64,000 nt of DNA, taken from assembly GCF_002257565.1 (NCBI RefSeq), contig NZ_CP022736.1, positions 4,464,001 to 4,528,000 of the forward strand. The letters run 5' to 3'. Positions within the stretch are counted from its first letter, which is position 1, and the number at the start of each line of letters is the position of its first letter. Below, piece after piece: positions 1-8,086 of this stretch. The notes under the pieces are model-generated. The model searched no databases, was not told where the DNA came from, and saw only the letters and a program-made list of their open reading frames with translations. This DNA comes from Herbaspirillum sp. meg3. GTDB lineage: Bacteria; Pseudomonadota; Gammaproteobacteria; Burkholderiales; Burkholderiaceae_D. Position numbers and translations under genes: made by a program.

Positions 1-504
1 GCGCGTCATCTTGCCGTCGGCGCCGTGGCCGTCTTCCTTGTCGCCCATCATGGTTTCCAGCGAACCGAGCACGCCCAGTTCGGCTTCCACCGTGACGCCG
101 ATGGCGTGCGAGAACTCCACCACCTTGCGCGAGACTTCGACGTTGTATTCGTAGCTGGCGACGGACTTGCCGTCTTCCATCAACGAACCGTCCATCATCA
201 CCGAAGTGAAGCCGGATTTGATCGCGGCCATGCAGACTGCCGGCGACTGGCCGTGGTCCTGATGCATGACGACAGGGATGTGCGGATAGGCTTCGACCGC
301 GGCTTCGATCAGGTGGCGCAGGAAGGCTTCACCGGCGTACTTACGGGCGCCTGCGGAAGCTTGCATGATGACTGGCGCGCCAACTTCGTCGGCAGCCTGC
401 ATGATCGCAGTGACTTGCTCCAGATTGTTGACGTTGAACGCTGGCAAACCGTAGCCGTTTTCGGCGGCGTGGTCCAGCAATTGACGCATGGATACGAGAG
501 GCAT
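1..504 (-). CDS. fba: Class II fructose-bisphosphate aldolase, C-terminus cut by window edge
   Basis: Glycolysis and gluconeogenesis enzyme that cleaves fructose 1,6-bisphosphate into two triose phosphates using a metal ion. Only the first 168 residues lie in the window. They begin MPLVSMRQLLDHAAENGYG and contain the class II metal-site segment VVMHQDHGQS, with the Asp-His pair near residue 80, then a second typical segment (VEAELGVLG). The ATG at 504 is preceded by a TGGAG ribosome site seven bases upstream. It lies 23 bases downstream of pyk and is probably cotranscribed with pyk and pgk. No stop codon is present, so the truncation is only the window boundary. Confidence 0.93.
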   Translation of the reverse strand, partial: MPLVSMRQLLDHAAENGYGLPAFNVNNLEQVTAIMQAADEVGAPVIMQASAGARKYAGEAFLRHLIEAAVEAYPHIPVVMHQDHGQSPAVCMAAIKSGFTSVMMDGSLMEDGKSVASYEYNVEVSRKVVEFSHAIGVTVEAELGVLGSLETMMGDKEDGHGADGKMTR

Positions 505-527
505 AATAAACTCCAGAACGATAGAAA

Positions 528-1961
528 TCAGTACTCGCCGACCTTGAGGATTTTCAAGGCGTTGGTGCCGCCGACTTGTCCAATCGGCTCACCCCAGGTC
601 ACGACGATCAAATCCCCCTTTTGCACGACGCCTTGCTCCAGCAGCAAGTCCTGCACGGCCTTCAACACCACTTCGGTGTCGGTGGACTGCGCCAGTTCAA
701 ACGTGCGCACATTGCGGAACAGCGCGGCCTTCTGGCGCGTCGCGACATTGGGGGTGATGGCAAAAATCGGTACATCGATATTGTGTCGGCTCATCCACAG
801 CGCAGTGGAACCGGACTCGGTCAGCGCCGCAATCGCCTTCACACGCAGGTGATGTGCGGTGAACAGTGCTCCATACGCAATCGACTGGTCGACGCGAGTG
901 AATTGCAAGTTCAGGAAGTCGGCGTCAAGCTTGCAGTCTTCGGATTTTTCGGCAGCCAGGCAGATGGCCGACATGGCTTCGACGGTTTCCACCGGATACT
1001 TGCCGGAAGCGGTCTCGGCCGAGGTCATCACGGCATCGGTGCCGTCCAGCACTGCGTTGGCGACGTCGGAAACTTCCGCACGCGTCGGCACGGCATTGAC
1101 GATCATTGATTCCATCATCTGCGTGGCAGTGATGGTCAGCTTGTTCGACGCGCGCGCCATCTTGATCATGCGCTTTTGCAAACCCGGCACGGCGGCATTG
1201 CCGACTTCCACGGCCAAATCACCACGCGCGACCATGATGCCGTCGGAAGCGTCGAGGATTTCTTGCAGCAGCGGGATCGCTTCGGCGCGTTCGATCTTGG
1301 CGATCATCAATGGCTTGTGGCCGTACGGCTCAGCGGCAACGTTGCCGAGCTGACGCGCCATTTCCATATCAGTGGCGTTCTTCGGAAACGACACCGCAAC
1401 ATAGTCGGCCTGAAAGCTCATTGCCGTCTTGATGTCATCCATATCCTTCGCAGTCAGCGCAGGCGCTGACAAACCGCCGCCTTGACGGTTGATGCCCTTG
1501 TTGTTGGACAGTTCGCCGCCGATCCTGACGACGGTATGAATTTCGTTGCCCAGCACGCGTTCAACCACCAGCACGATCAGACCATCATTGAGCAACAGCA
1601 CGTCGTCACCCTTGAGATCACGCGGCAATGCCTTGTAGTCAAGGCCGACACGTTCCTGATTGCCCATGGTGCAATCGGCGTCGAGGATGAATTTATCGCC
1701 GTTGTTGAGATTGATCTTGCCGTTTTCAAACTTGCCGACGCGGATCTTCGGACCTTGCAAATCCGCCATGATCGCGACTTTGACGCCACAGGCGTCGGCC
1801 ACTTCACGCACCAGCGTGGCGCGGTCGATATGGTCCTGGGCCTTGCCGTGAGAGAAGTTCAAGCGCACCACATTCACGCCCGCCTTGATCATGCGCGTCA
1901 GTGTTTCTCTGTCGCTGGAAGCGGGGCCGATGGTGGCGACGATCTTGGTTGCTCTTTGCAT
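528..1961 (-). CDS. pyk: Pyruvate kinase
   Basis: Catalyses phosphoenolpyruvate plus ADP to pyruvate plus ATP, the last step of glycolysis, in the cytoplasm. The 477-residue protein opens with RATKIVATIGPASSD and has the N-terminal barrel motif NFSHG (about residue 36). The active-site helix MIAKIERAEAI carries the catalytic lysine and is followed by IMVARGDLAVEV; the segment TATQMMESM is also present. Length is normal for the family. It sits 81 bases downstream of pgk and just before fba on the same strand, so the three glycolytic genes look like one transcription unit. The ribosome site is weak (AGAGAAAG). Confidence 0.96.
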   Translation of the reverse strand: MQRATKIVATIGPASSDRETLTRMIKAGVNVVRLNFSHGKAQDHIDRATLVREVADACGVKVAIMADLQGPKIRVGKFENGKINLNNGDKFILDADCTMGNQERVGLDYKALPRDLKGDDVLLLNDGLIVLVVERVLGNEIHTVVRIGGELSNNKGINRQGGGLSAPALTAKDMDDIKTAMSFQADYVAVSFPKNATDMEMARQLGNVAAEPYGHKPLMIAKIERAEAIPLLQEILDASDGIMVARGDLAVEVGNAAVPGLQKRMIKMARASNKLTITATQMMESMIVNAVPTRAEVSDVANAVLDGTDAVMTSAETASGKYPVETVEAMSAICLAAEKSEDCKLDADFLNLQFTRVDQSIAYGALFTAHHLRVKAIAALTESGSTALWMSRHNIDVPIFAITPNVATRQKAALFRNVRTFELAQSTDTEVVLKAVQDLLLEQGVVQKGDLIVVTWGEPIGQVGGTNALKILKVGEY

Positions 1962-2042
1962 GAAAATCTTTCTCTGACCTGGTTGAAAAGCTCTTGTCTC
2001 GTTATCTTTGGTGCGTGCTGCGTGTCTTGTGTTGACGACGCT

Positions 2043-3233
2043 TTATTGCGCGCGCTGCATCAGAATTTCCACTGCCGGCAGAGTCTTGCCTTCCAGGAAC
2101 TCCAGGAAAGCACCGCCACCGGTCGAAATATAGCCGACCTTGTCGGTGATATCGTATTTAGCGATCGCCGCCAGCGTGTCGCCACCACCGGCAATCGAGA
2201 AACCGTCGGAGTCAGCGATCGCCTGCGCCAACGCCTTGGTGCCTGCACCGAACTGATCGAACTCAAACACGCCGACCGGGCCATTCCAGACGATGGTGCC
2301 GGCTTTGGCCAGCTGTGCCGCCAGAATTGCCGAGGTCTTCGGACCAATATCAAAAATCATGTCGTCGTCCGCCACATCCTTGGCGTCCTTCACGGTCGCC
2401 ACGGCCGTCGGCGAAAATTCCTTGCCGCATACCACGTCGACCGGAATCGGCACCGATGCGCCGCGCTTGGCCATCATATCGATGATCGCCTTCGCTTCGT
2501 CGACCAGATCCGCTTCCACCAGCGACTTGCCGATCTTCAGACCGGACGCCAGCATGAACGTATTGGCGATGCCGCCACCGACGATCAGGTTGTCGACCTT
2601 GTCTGCCAATGCTTTCAGGATAGTCAATTTGCTGGAAACTTTCGAACCCGCGACGATCGCCACCAGCGGACGCGCCGGTTGGTTCAACGCCTTGCCCAGC
2701 GCATCGAGTTCAGCGGCCAGCAACGGACCGGCGCAGGCAATCGGCGCGAACTTTGCGATACCGTATGTGGTGGCCTCCGCGCGGTGCGCAGTGCCGAAGG
2801 CATCATTAACGTACACGTCGCACAGCTTGGCGATCTTTTGCGCCAGCTCGTCACTATTTTTCTTTTCGCCCTTGTTGAGGCGGCAATTTTCAAGCAGCAC
2901 GACCTGGCCGGGCGCGACATCGACGCCGTCAGTCCAGTTCGAGACCAGTTTGACTTCTGCACCCAGCAATTCCGACAACCGTTTGGCAACCGGCGCCAGC
3001 GAATCTTCAGGCTTGAACTCGCCTTCAACCGGACGGCCCAGATGCGACGTCACCATCACGGCTGCGCCGGCGTCACGCGCCTCGCGGATAGCCGGCACCG
3101 AAGCGCGGATGCGCGTATCTTCGGTGATATTGCCTGCATCGTCCTGCGGCACGTTCAGATCAGCGCGAATAAAGACGCGCTTGCCTTGCAGTTGATTGGA
3201 AGAGATGAGATCGCTGAGTCGGTTGAATTTCAT
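2043..3233 (-). CDS. pgk: Phosphoglycerate kinase
   Basis: Transfers phosphate between 1,3-bisphosphoglycerate and ADP in glycolysis and the reverse direction in gluconeogenesis. The 396-residue protein shows family landmarks: FIRADLNVP near residue 20, SHLGRP near 63, a glycine-rich VGGGIANTF segment in the middle and GGGDTLA near the C-terminus, which binds nucleotide. Length is full. It is the first gene of the pgk-pyk-fba block in this window; a glyceraldehyde-3-phosphate dehydrogenase gene, often upstream in Burkholderiales, is not present, and the next gene upstream is azlD. Its ribosome site is poor. Confidence 0.97.
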   Translation of the reverse strand: MKFNRLSDLISSNQLQGKRVFIRADLNVPQDDAGNITEDTRIRASVPAIREARDAGAAVMVTSHLGRPVEGEFKPEDSLAPVAKRLSELLGAEVKLVSNWTDGVDVAPGQVVLLENCRLNKGEKKNSDELAQKIAKLCDVYVNDAFGTAHRAEATTYGIAKFAPIACAGPLLAAELDALGKALNQPARPLVAIVAGSKVSSKLTILKALADKVDNLIVGGGIANTFMLASGLKIGKSLVEADLVDEAKAIIDMMAKRGASVPIPVDVVCGKEFSPTAVATVKDAKDVADDDMIFDIGPKTSAILAAQLAKAGTIVWNGPVGVFEFDQFGAGTKALAQAIADSDGFSIAGGGDTLAAIAKYDITDKVGYISTGGGAFLEFLEGKTLPAVEILMQRAQ

Positions 3234-3392
3234 TTTTCGCAGAATCGAAGGTGGGGCAAAAAGGCGTTATTTTACTCTACCCGCCCTGCTCCCAGCATGG
3301 TTTTCGGAGAGGAATCGGGCGGAATAAGGCTGAATCAGCGAATCACAGCAACATAAACCGCGATAGCGTTCGATCACAGGCCGGACGGCGAC

Positions 3393-3716
3393 CTACAGCG
3401 CAAGACGCAGCACTGTAAAGAGTGTCATTCCGGCAACAATCGTTCCCAGCAAATGCCGGGTCACCATGAAGAAAATCCCGCCGCCGATACCCGCCAACAA
3501 CTTTGGATTGGCCCAGTTGATGTCGATCGCACCACCCGAGGTCATCAGATCCGGCATCACAATCGCCGCCATCGCCGCTGCCGGGGCATAGCCCAAGGCA
3601 TGTTGCAGCTTGGGCGGCAACTTGACGGCATGACCGAACAGGAAAAAGCCGCTTCGGGTAATCAAGGTCGACATCGTCAACAACACTATAGAAACCCAAA
3701 CGTCGAAGGCGTTCAT
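3393..3716 (-). CDS. azlD: AzlD family branched-chain amino acid transport protein
   Basis: Small partner of AzlC in an exporter of branched-chain amino acids and analogues. The 107-residue product is almost entirely hydrophobic with about four membrane segments and the family-typical start (LLTMSTLITRSGFFL). Its start overlaps the azlC stop by four bases (ATGA), so translation is coupled. The substrate is inferred from the family and from ilvE, which lies divergently next door. Function in this organism is not shown by the sequence. Confidence 0.88.
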   Translation of the reverse strand: MNAFDVWVSIVLLTMSTLITRSGFFLFGHAVKLPPKLQHALGYAPAAAMAAIVMPDLMTSGGAIDINWANPKLLAGIGGGIFFMVTRHLLGTIVAGMTLFTVLRLAL

Positions 3717-4525
3717 TCTTTTTCCTTAACGATAAATTTATCTGCCAGCATCGCAGCGGCCATGCCGATCACGACCGCCAGCAGCAGCCCCAGTCGGTAC
3801 GGCAGATTAATTGCAACAACGGCAACAGCGCCGGACACGATGACGCCGGCCAGCGCGGCCCGGTTGATGATCATCGGGATCATGATCGCAATCAGGGCCA
3901 GCGTACCCGCGAAACCGATATTCCAGCTTTCGGGGATCTGGCTGGCCAGCAGAATGCCGATGATGGCGCCGACCTGCCATGCGAACCAGCCCGGGTAGCA
4001 GACCGCTTCGAAAAAGCCGAGCTTGCCGGCCGGCTGATGCACCGTATGGGCGGGGAATCGCTGCGGGAAGAATCCCATTGAAATGTCGCCGTTGAAATAG
4101 CCATACCAGACACGGCGATACCAGGGCAGATGGGCAAAATGCGGCGCTACCGCGGCGGAGAAGATGACGAAACGCAGGTTGACGATCATCGCCGTCAGGA
4201 AGATCACGATCAGCGGCGTATGCGCCGCCAAGAGCGGCAGGACGGCAAATTGGGCGGATCCGGCGTAGACGGTGAGCGTCATGGCCAGCGATTGCCAGAT
4301 GGTCATACCCGACTTGACCATCGCCATGCCGGATACGATGCCCCAGGCCAGCACGGCGGGAATGGTGGATGCACTGGCGCGCCAGCCTTCCTGAAACGCT
4401 TCTTTCTCGATATGCCGCGCTTGCGCCTTGGTCTGCACCGGCACAGATTCTGACGACTCCGCAGCCCCCGCAACTATCCTTACCGGATCAGATCGACTGT
4501 CCCCGGCGTCTGTCTCCTTGTTCAT
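3713..4525 (-). CDS. azlC: AzlC family branched-chain amino acid permease
   Basis: Inner-membrane permease that with AzlD exports branched-chain amino acids. I start it at the ATG at 4525 (MNKETDAG), which has AAGG five bases upstream, giving 270 residues; an ATG at 4567 would add 14 residues. The first 60 residues are charged and cytoplasmic, followed by the AzlC core (GWRASASTIPAVLAWGIVSG) and about eight hydrophobic segments. The N-terminal extension is longer than in the minimal family. It is divergent from ilvE, the branched-chain aminotransferase, with 153 bases between starts. Confidence 0.9.
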   Translation of the reverse strand: MNKETDAGDSRSDPVRIVAGAAESSESVPVQTKAQARHIEKEAFQEGWRASASTIPAVLAWGIVSGMAMVKSGMTIWQSLAMTLTVYAGSAQFAVLPLLAAHTPLIVIFLTAMIVNLRFVIFSAAVAPHFAHLPWYRRVWYGYFNGDISMGFFPQRFPAHTVHQPAGKLGFFEAVCYPGWFAWQVGAIIGILLASQIPESWNIGFAGTLALIAIMIPMIINRAALAGVIVSGAVAVVAINLPYRLGLLLAVVIGMAAAMLADKFIVKEKE

Positions 4526-4678
4526 TCTTACCTTGGTCGCTTTTATTGAGAACTTGCCACGTAGCATTTTTACCTAGTTCGAACATTTTATAGATGAAAC
4601 TTTTTACGCGCTTGTTCCGTTAAAATGTGGACTTTGCAGCGTTGACTGCAGCTTCACCATTCATCGGAGACTCTCATC

Positions 4679-5599
4679 ATGTCCATGGCAGACCGCGACG
4701 GAAAAATCTGGAAAGACGGCGCACTGATCGATTGGCGCGACGCCACCATCCACGTACTGACCCACACGCTGCATTACGGCATGGGCGTATTCGAAGGCGT
4801 GCGTGCCTATAAAACGCCGCAAGGTACGGCGATTTTCCGCTTGAAGGAACATACGCAACGCCTGTTCAACTCGGCCAAGATTTTTCAGATGGAAGTGCCT
4901 TTCGACCAGGCCACCATCCTCGAAGCGCAACGCCAGGTCGTGCGTGAAAACAAACTCGAATCCTGCTACATCCGTCCATTGATCTGGATCGGCTCCGAAA
5001 AGCTCGGCGTATCCGCCAAAGGCAACAAGATTCACGTCGCCATCGCTGCCTGGCCATGGGGCGCCTACCTTGGCGAAGACGGCATCACCAAGGGCATCCG
5101 CGTCAAGACTTCTTCGTTCAGCCGTCACCACGTCAACGTGTCGCTGGTGCGCGCCAAGGCGTCGGGCTACTACATCAACTCCATCCTTGCGAATCAGGAA
5201 GCGCTGGCCGACGGCTACGATGAAGCGCTGCTGCTGGACACCGACGGCTATGTGTCGGAAGGTTCCGGCGAAAACGTCTTCATCGTCAAAAATGGCAAGG
5301 TCTACACACCTGACCTGGCGTCCTGCCTTGACGGCATCACCCGCGACGCGGTGCTGACCATGGCGCGCGACCTCGGCATTGATGTCATCGAAAAACGCAT
5401 TACGCGCGACGAGATGTACTGCGCCGACGAAGCATTCTTTACCGGTACCGCGGCCGAAATCACGCCGATTCGCGAGCTCGACAACCGCACCATCGGCAAC
5501 GGCGGGCGTGGACCGATCACAGAAAAACTGCAAACCTTGTTCTTCGACGTCGTGTCGGGCAAGGCGCCGCAGTATCAACACTGGCTGACGCTGGTCTGA
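4679..5599 (+). CDS. ilvE: Branched-chain amino acid aminotransferase
   Basis: PLP enzyme that interconverts leucine, isoleucine and valine with their 2-oxo acids. The 306-residue protein is full length. It has the family start (MADRDGKIWKDGALIDWRDA), the HYGMGVFEGVRAY active-site strand near residue 38, the PLP-lysine segment VRAKASGYYINS near 158 and the EGSGENVF loop near 198. GGAGA precedes the ATG. Together with the divergent azlCD genes this forms a small branched-chain amino-acid locus. The next gene downstream is a zinc-ribbon protein 57 bases away, probably in the same transcript. Confidence 0.96.
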   Translation: MSMADRDGKIWKDGALIDWRDATIHVLTHTLHYGMGVFEGVRAYKTPQGTAIFRLKEHTQRLFNSAKIFQMEVPFDQATILEAQRQVVRENKLESCYIRPLIWIGSEKLGVSAKGNKIHVAIAAWPWGAYLGEDGITKGIRVKTSSFSRHHVNVSLVRAKASGYYINSILANQEALADGYDEALLLDTDGYVSEGSGENVFIVKNGKVYTPDLASCLDGITRDAVLTMARDLGIDVIEKRITRDEMYCADEAFFTGTAAEITPIRELDNRTIGNGGRGPITEKLQTLFFDVVSGKAPQYQHWLTLV

Positions 5600-5656
5600 T
5601 AACAAATACACGAAACAACTGCATCACATTTACAGCACCCAGCAACGGAGAATCAC

Positions 5657-5854
5657 ATGAGCCAAGTTCAACAAACCCAGCCAGTACAACTCGACGGCAA
5701 AGACCTGCCGGCCCACTGCCCGAATCCAAACATGCCGCAATGGTCATCGCATCCGCGCGTGTTCCTCGAGCTGGACGCACACGGTGCCGCCAAGTGTCCA
5801 TACTGCGGCACGCAATACCAGCTGAAACCTGGCGCTGTCGTTAAAGCACACTAA
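5657..5854 (+). CDS. Zinc-finger domain protein (zf-CHCC type)
   Basis: 65-residue protein with one predicted zinc ribbon: HCPNP at residues 18-22, a conserved SHPRVFLEL strand and CPYCGTQY near residue 48. This matches the zf-CHCC family, related to the small complex I subunit NDUFS6, common in proteobacteria and of unclear role as a free-standing protein. GGAG lies seven bases before the ATG. It follows ilvE closely, and a strong hairpin lies 65 bases beyond its stop, so ilvE and this gene likely end there. Confidence 0.88.
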   Translation: MSQVQQTQPVQLDGKDLPAHCPNPNMPQWSSHPRVFLELDAHGAAKCPYCGTQYQLKPGAVVKAH

Positions 5855-5918
5855 GCGTATCAAGTGCATCAAACATCCTGAGCGTACCCAGCACGACGAC
5901 ACGCATCGCGATACAGAC

Positions 5919-5955
5919 AAAGAGGGCCACCAAAAATTGACTGGCCCTCTTTGCT
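5919..5955 (+). terminator. Rho-independent terminator-like hairpin
   Basis: Perfect 11-base arms, AAAGAGGGCCA at 5919-5929 and TGGCCCTCTTT at 5942-5952, with a 12-base loop and a T-rich 3' side. It would end the ilvE / zinc-finger transcript. It ends about 20 bases before the next start codon and 10 bases before its GGAG, so it could also sit in that gene's leader. Confidence 0.7.
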
Positions 5956-5972
5956 TTTCCTCCGGAGAAAAC

Positions 5973-6404
5973 ATGCCACGCACAAAACTGCTACAAGGTT
6001 CACCTGACGAAGTTGAAGCGGCCTACTACGATGCGCTTGCCCGAGCCGATCTGGAAGCCTTGATGGCACTCTGGGCCGAGGATGAAGAAATCGTCTGCGT
6101 CCATCCGGGTGCAGTCCGTTTGATCGGCCATGTCGCCATCCGCAATTCCTGGGAAGAAATTCTCGCACGCGGCGGCCTGCATATCCAGCCACGCCAATTG
6201 CATGCGGCGCATACGATGACCACTGCCGTACATAACGTCATCGAAGATATTCAGCATCCTGAAAACACACGTGCCGACGTGCATGTAATCGCCACCAATG
6301 TCTACATGAAGACCGCGCAAGGATGGCGCATCGTGACTCACCACGCTTCGGTGGCGCCGGGACCTGCGCCGACAGAGCCGGTGACTGAAACGATGCTGCA
6401 CTGA
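5973..6404 (+). CDS. NTF2-like / SnoaL-like domain protein (YybH type)
   Basis: 143-residue protein starting MPRTKLLQGSPDEVEAAYYDALARAD after a good GGAG site. The N-terminal helix, the segment LEALMALWAEDEEIVCVHPG and the C-terminal TNVYMKTAQGWRIVTHHAS strand are typical of the NTF2 / DUF4440 cone-shaped fold seen in small hydrolases, isomerases and proteins of unknown role. The histidines (HPG, HH) may line the pocket. No substrate can be inferred. It starts just after a terminator-like hairpin, so it may have its own promoter, and it precedes a YheT-type hydrolase by 95 bases. Confidence 0.85.
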   Translation: MPRTKLLQGSPDEVEAAYYDALARADLEALMALWAEDEEIVCVHPGAVRLIGHVAIRNSWEEILARGGLHIQPRQLHAAHTMTTAVHNVIEDIQHPENTRADVHVIATNVYMKTAQGWRIVTHHASVAPGPAPTEPVTETMLH

Positions 6405-6499
6405 TTACCGAGTACATTGCGGAGGAAAATCCGGTCAGCACTAACGCAAATGTTTCAGTTGCACATCAGCACTTCTCCTGACATACGTAAAAACACCAG

Positions 6500-7450
6500 A
6501 TGCAATACTCCCCGCCCCGCTGGCTTCCCGGCGGCAACCTGCAAACAATTTATCCGTCCACTTTCATCGCCAAACCGCAGGTGCGTTTCCGGCGCGAGCG
6601 TTGGGATACGCCTGACGCCGATTTCATCGACGTCGACTTTGTCGACGGTAAGCCGGGCCAGCCTCTGGTGGTACTGTTTCACGGACTGGAAGGTTCGTCG
6701 GACAGCCATTACAGCCGCGCCTGCATGGCCGCCGTTGCAGCACGTGGATGGTCGGGCGTGGTGCCGCATTTTCGTGGCTGCTCGGGCGAGATCAATCTGG
6801 CGCCACGCTTCTATCACTCCGGCGACAGCGCCGAGCTCGACTGGATTTTGCGACGCCTGCTGAATCATCGCAGCACCATCGGCGCCGCGAAGTTTTACGC
6901 TGCCGGTGTCTCGCTGGGTGCCAACGCCTTGTTGCGCTGGCTGGGTGAGTCACAGCATCAGGCTGAGTTCGTCGATGCCGCCTGTGCCGTCTCGGCACCG
7001 CTCGATCTGGCCGGTGGCGGTGAGGCATTGGCGCATGGCTTTAACCGGATTTACACCCACGTTTTCCTGCGCACCATGCGCACCAAGTCGCTGGTGAAAC
7101 TCGTTCAATTCCCCGGACTGTTCAATCGAGATGCGCTGATGCAGGCGCGCGACCTCTATACCTTCGACAACATCATTACGGCGCCACTGCACGGTTACCG
7201 CAACACGGATGATTATTGGGATCGCGCCAGCGCCAAACATATCCTGCACGACATCACCGTGCCGACACTGGTCTTGAACGCGAAAAACGATCCTTTCCTG
7301 CCGGCGCGCTATCTGCCGCAAAGTGCAGCAGCATGCGTCAAACTGGAATATCCTGAAGAAGGCGGCCATGTCGGTTTCGCCGCTGGTGCGCCACCGGGCA
7401 ACCTCGGCTGGCTGCCACAGCGCATGCTGCATTTCTTCGAAGGTAAATAG
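6500..7450 (+). CDS. YheT family alpha/beta hydrolase
   Basis: 316-residue cytosolic alpha/beta hydrolase of the YheT / ABHD1 group. It starts with the family-typical PPRWLPGGNLQTIYPS. The oxyanion segment LFHGLEGSS is near residue 74, the nucleophile elbow is GVSLGAN (serine near 137), the acid segment is LNAKNDPFLP and the catalytic histidine is in EGGHVGF near the C-terminus. All three catalytic residues look intact. The physiological substrate is not known for the bacterial family. The next gene starts four bases after its stop, so the two are almost certainly cotranscribed. Confidence 0.93.
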   Translation: MQYSPPRWLPGGNLQTIYPSTFIAKPQVRFRRERWDTPDADFIDVDFVDGKPGQPLVVLFHGLEGSSDSHYSRACMAAVAARGWSGVVPHFRGCSGEINLAPRFYHSGDSAELDWILRRLLNHRSTIGAAKFYAAGVSLGANALLRWLGESQHQAEFVDAACAVSAPLDLAGGGEALAHGFNRIYTHVFLRTMRTKSLVKLVQFPGLFNRDALMQARDLYTFDNIITAPLHGYRNTDDYWDRASAKHILHDITVPTLVLNAKNDPFLPARYLPQSAAACVKLEYPEEGGHVGFAAGAPPGNLGWLPQRMLHFFEGK

Positions 7451-7453
7451 CGT

Positions 7454-8068
7454 ATGGATGACATCGTCCTGCAAGCCATGGCCAAATGGCCGAACGTGCC
7501 GCACTGTTTCGGCTGGCTGATGCTGGACGCGCGCGGCAACTGGCGCATGCGCGACGAACGCGCGCAACATCTCAACCGGCCGGGCGACAAGATCAATCAT
7601 CCGACACTACTGGGTTTTATCAATCGCAACTACACGCACGATGCAGAGGGCCGCTGGTATTTTCAAAACGGGCCGCAGCGCGTGTATGTCGATCTGGAAA
7701 TCACGCCCTTTGTCGTACGCACTGATCCGGCTGCGGGTTTTGTCTTGCACACAGGAGAGACCTTGGCTGCGCCGTCTCAGGCATGGCTGACAGAGGACGG
7801 ACGCTTGCTGTTGGTGACGGGAGAAATTGTTGCGGCTCTGGATGACAGAGATGCTGCCGACGTGTTTGCCACCCTCACGCTTAAGGGTGTTCCGGCAAGT
7901 GACGAACAAATCATGGAGTGGCTCGAAGGCAAGCACCGCGGTGCGCTGAGCCTGCCTTATGCAGGGCAGACGCTTGCCTTGCAATGGACTGCGTCGGAGA
8001 ACCTTGCAGAACGGTTCGGCTTCATCACGCAACCACGTACTGCGGGAGAAACAAAAGCCTCGGTTTAA
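7454..8068 (+). CDS. Conserved protein of unknown function, DUF2946-type or similar
   Basis: 204-residue soluble protein. The start MDDIVLQAMAKWPNVPHCFGWL and the segments GRWYFQNGPQRVYVDLE and LPYAGQTLALQW recall a conserved Burkholderiales family that follows YheT hydrolase genes. I am not certain of its domain number. No catalytic motif, signal peptide or membrane segment is seen; the body looks like a beta-rich fold with a tryptophan-rich N-terminus. Tight spacing with the upstream hydrolase suggests a shared function or at least joint expression. It converges with the downstream protease gene across 18 bases. Confidence 0.75.
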   Translation: MDDIVLQAMAKWPNVPHCFGWLMLDARGNWRMRDERAQHLNRPGDKINHPTLLGFINRNYTHDAEGRWYFQNGPQRVYVDLEITPFVVRTDPAAGFVLHTGETLAAPSQAWLTEDGRLLLVTGEIVAALDDRDAADVFATLTLKGVPASDEQIMEWLEGKHRGALSLPYAGQTLALQWTASENLAERFGFITQPRTAGETKASV

Positions 8069-8086
8069 CACGTCGCCTCGCCCGCA

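Noticed and set aside
1482..3356. 624-codon open frame on the plus strand
   Set aside because: Antisense to pyk and pgk, rich in His, Arg and Asp, no recognisable protein; a codon-bias shadow.
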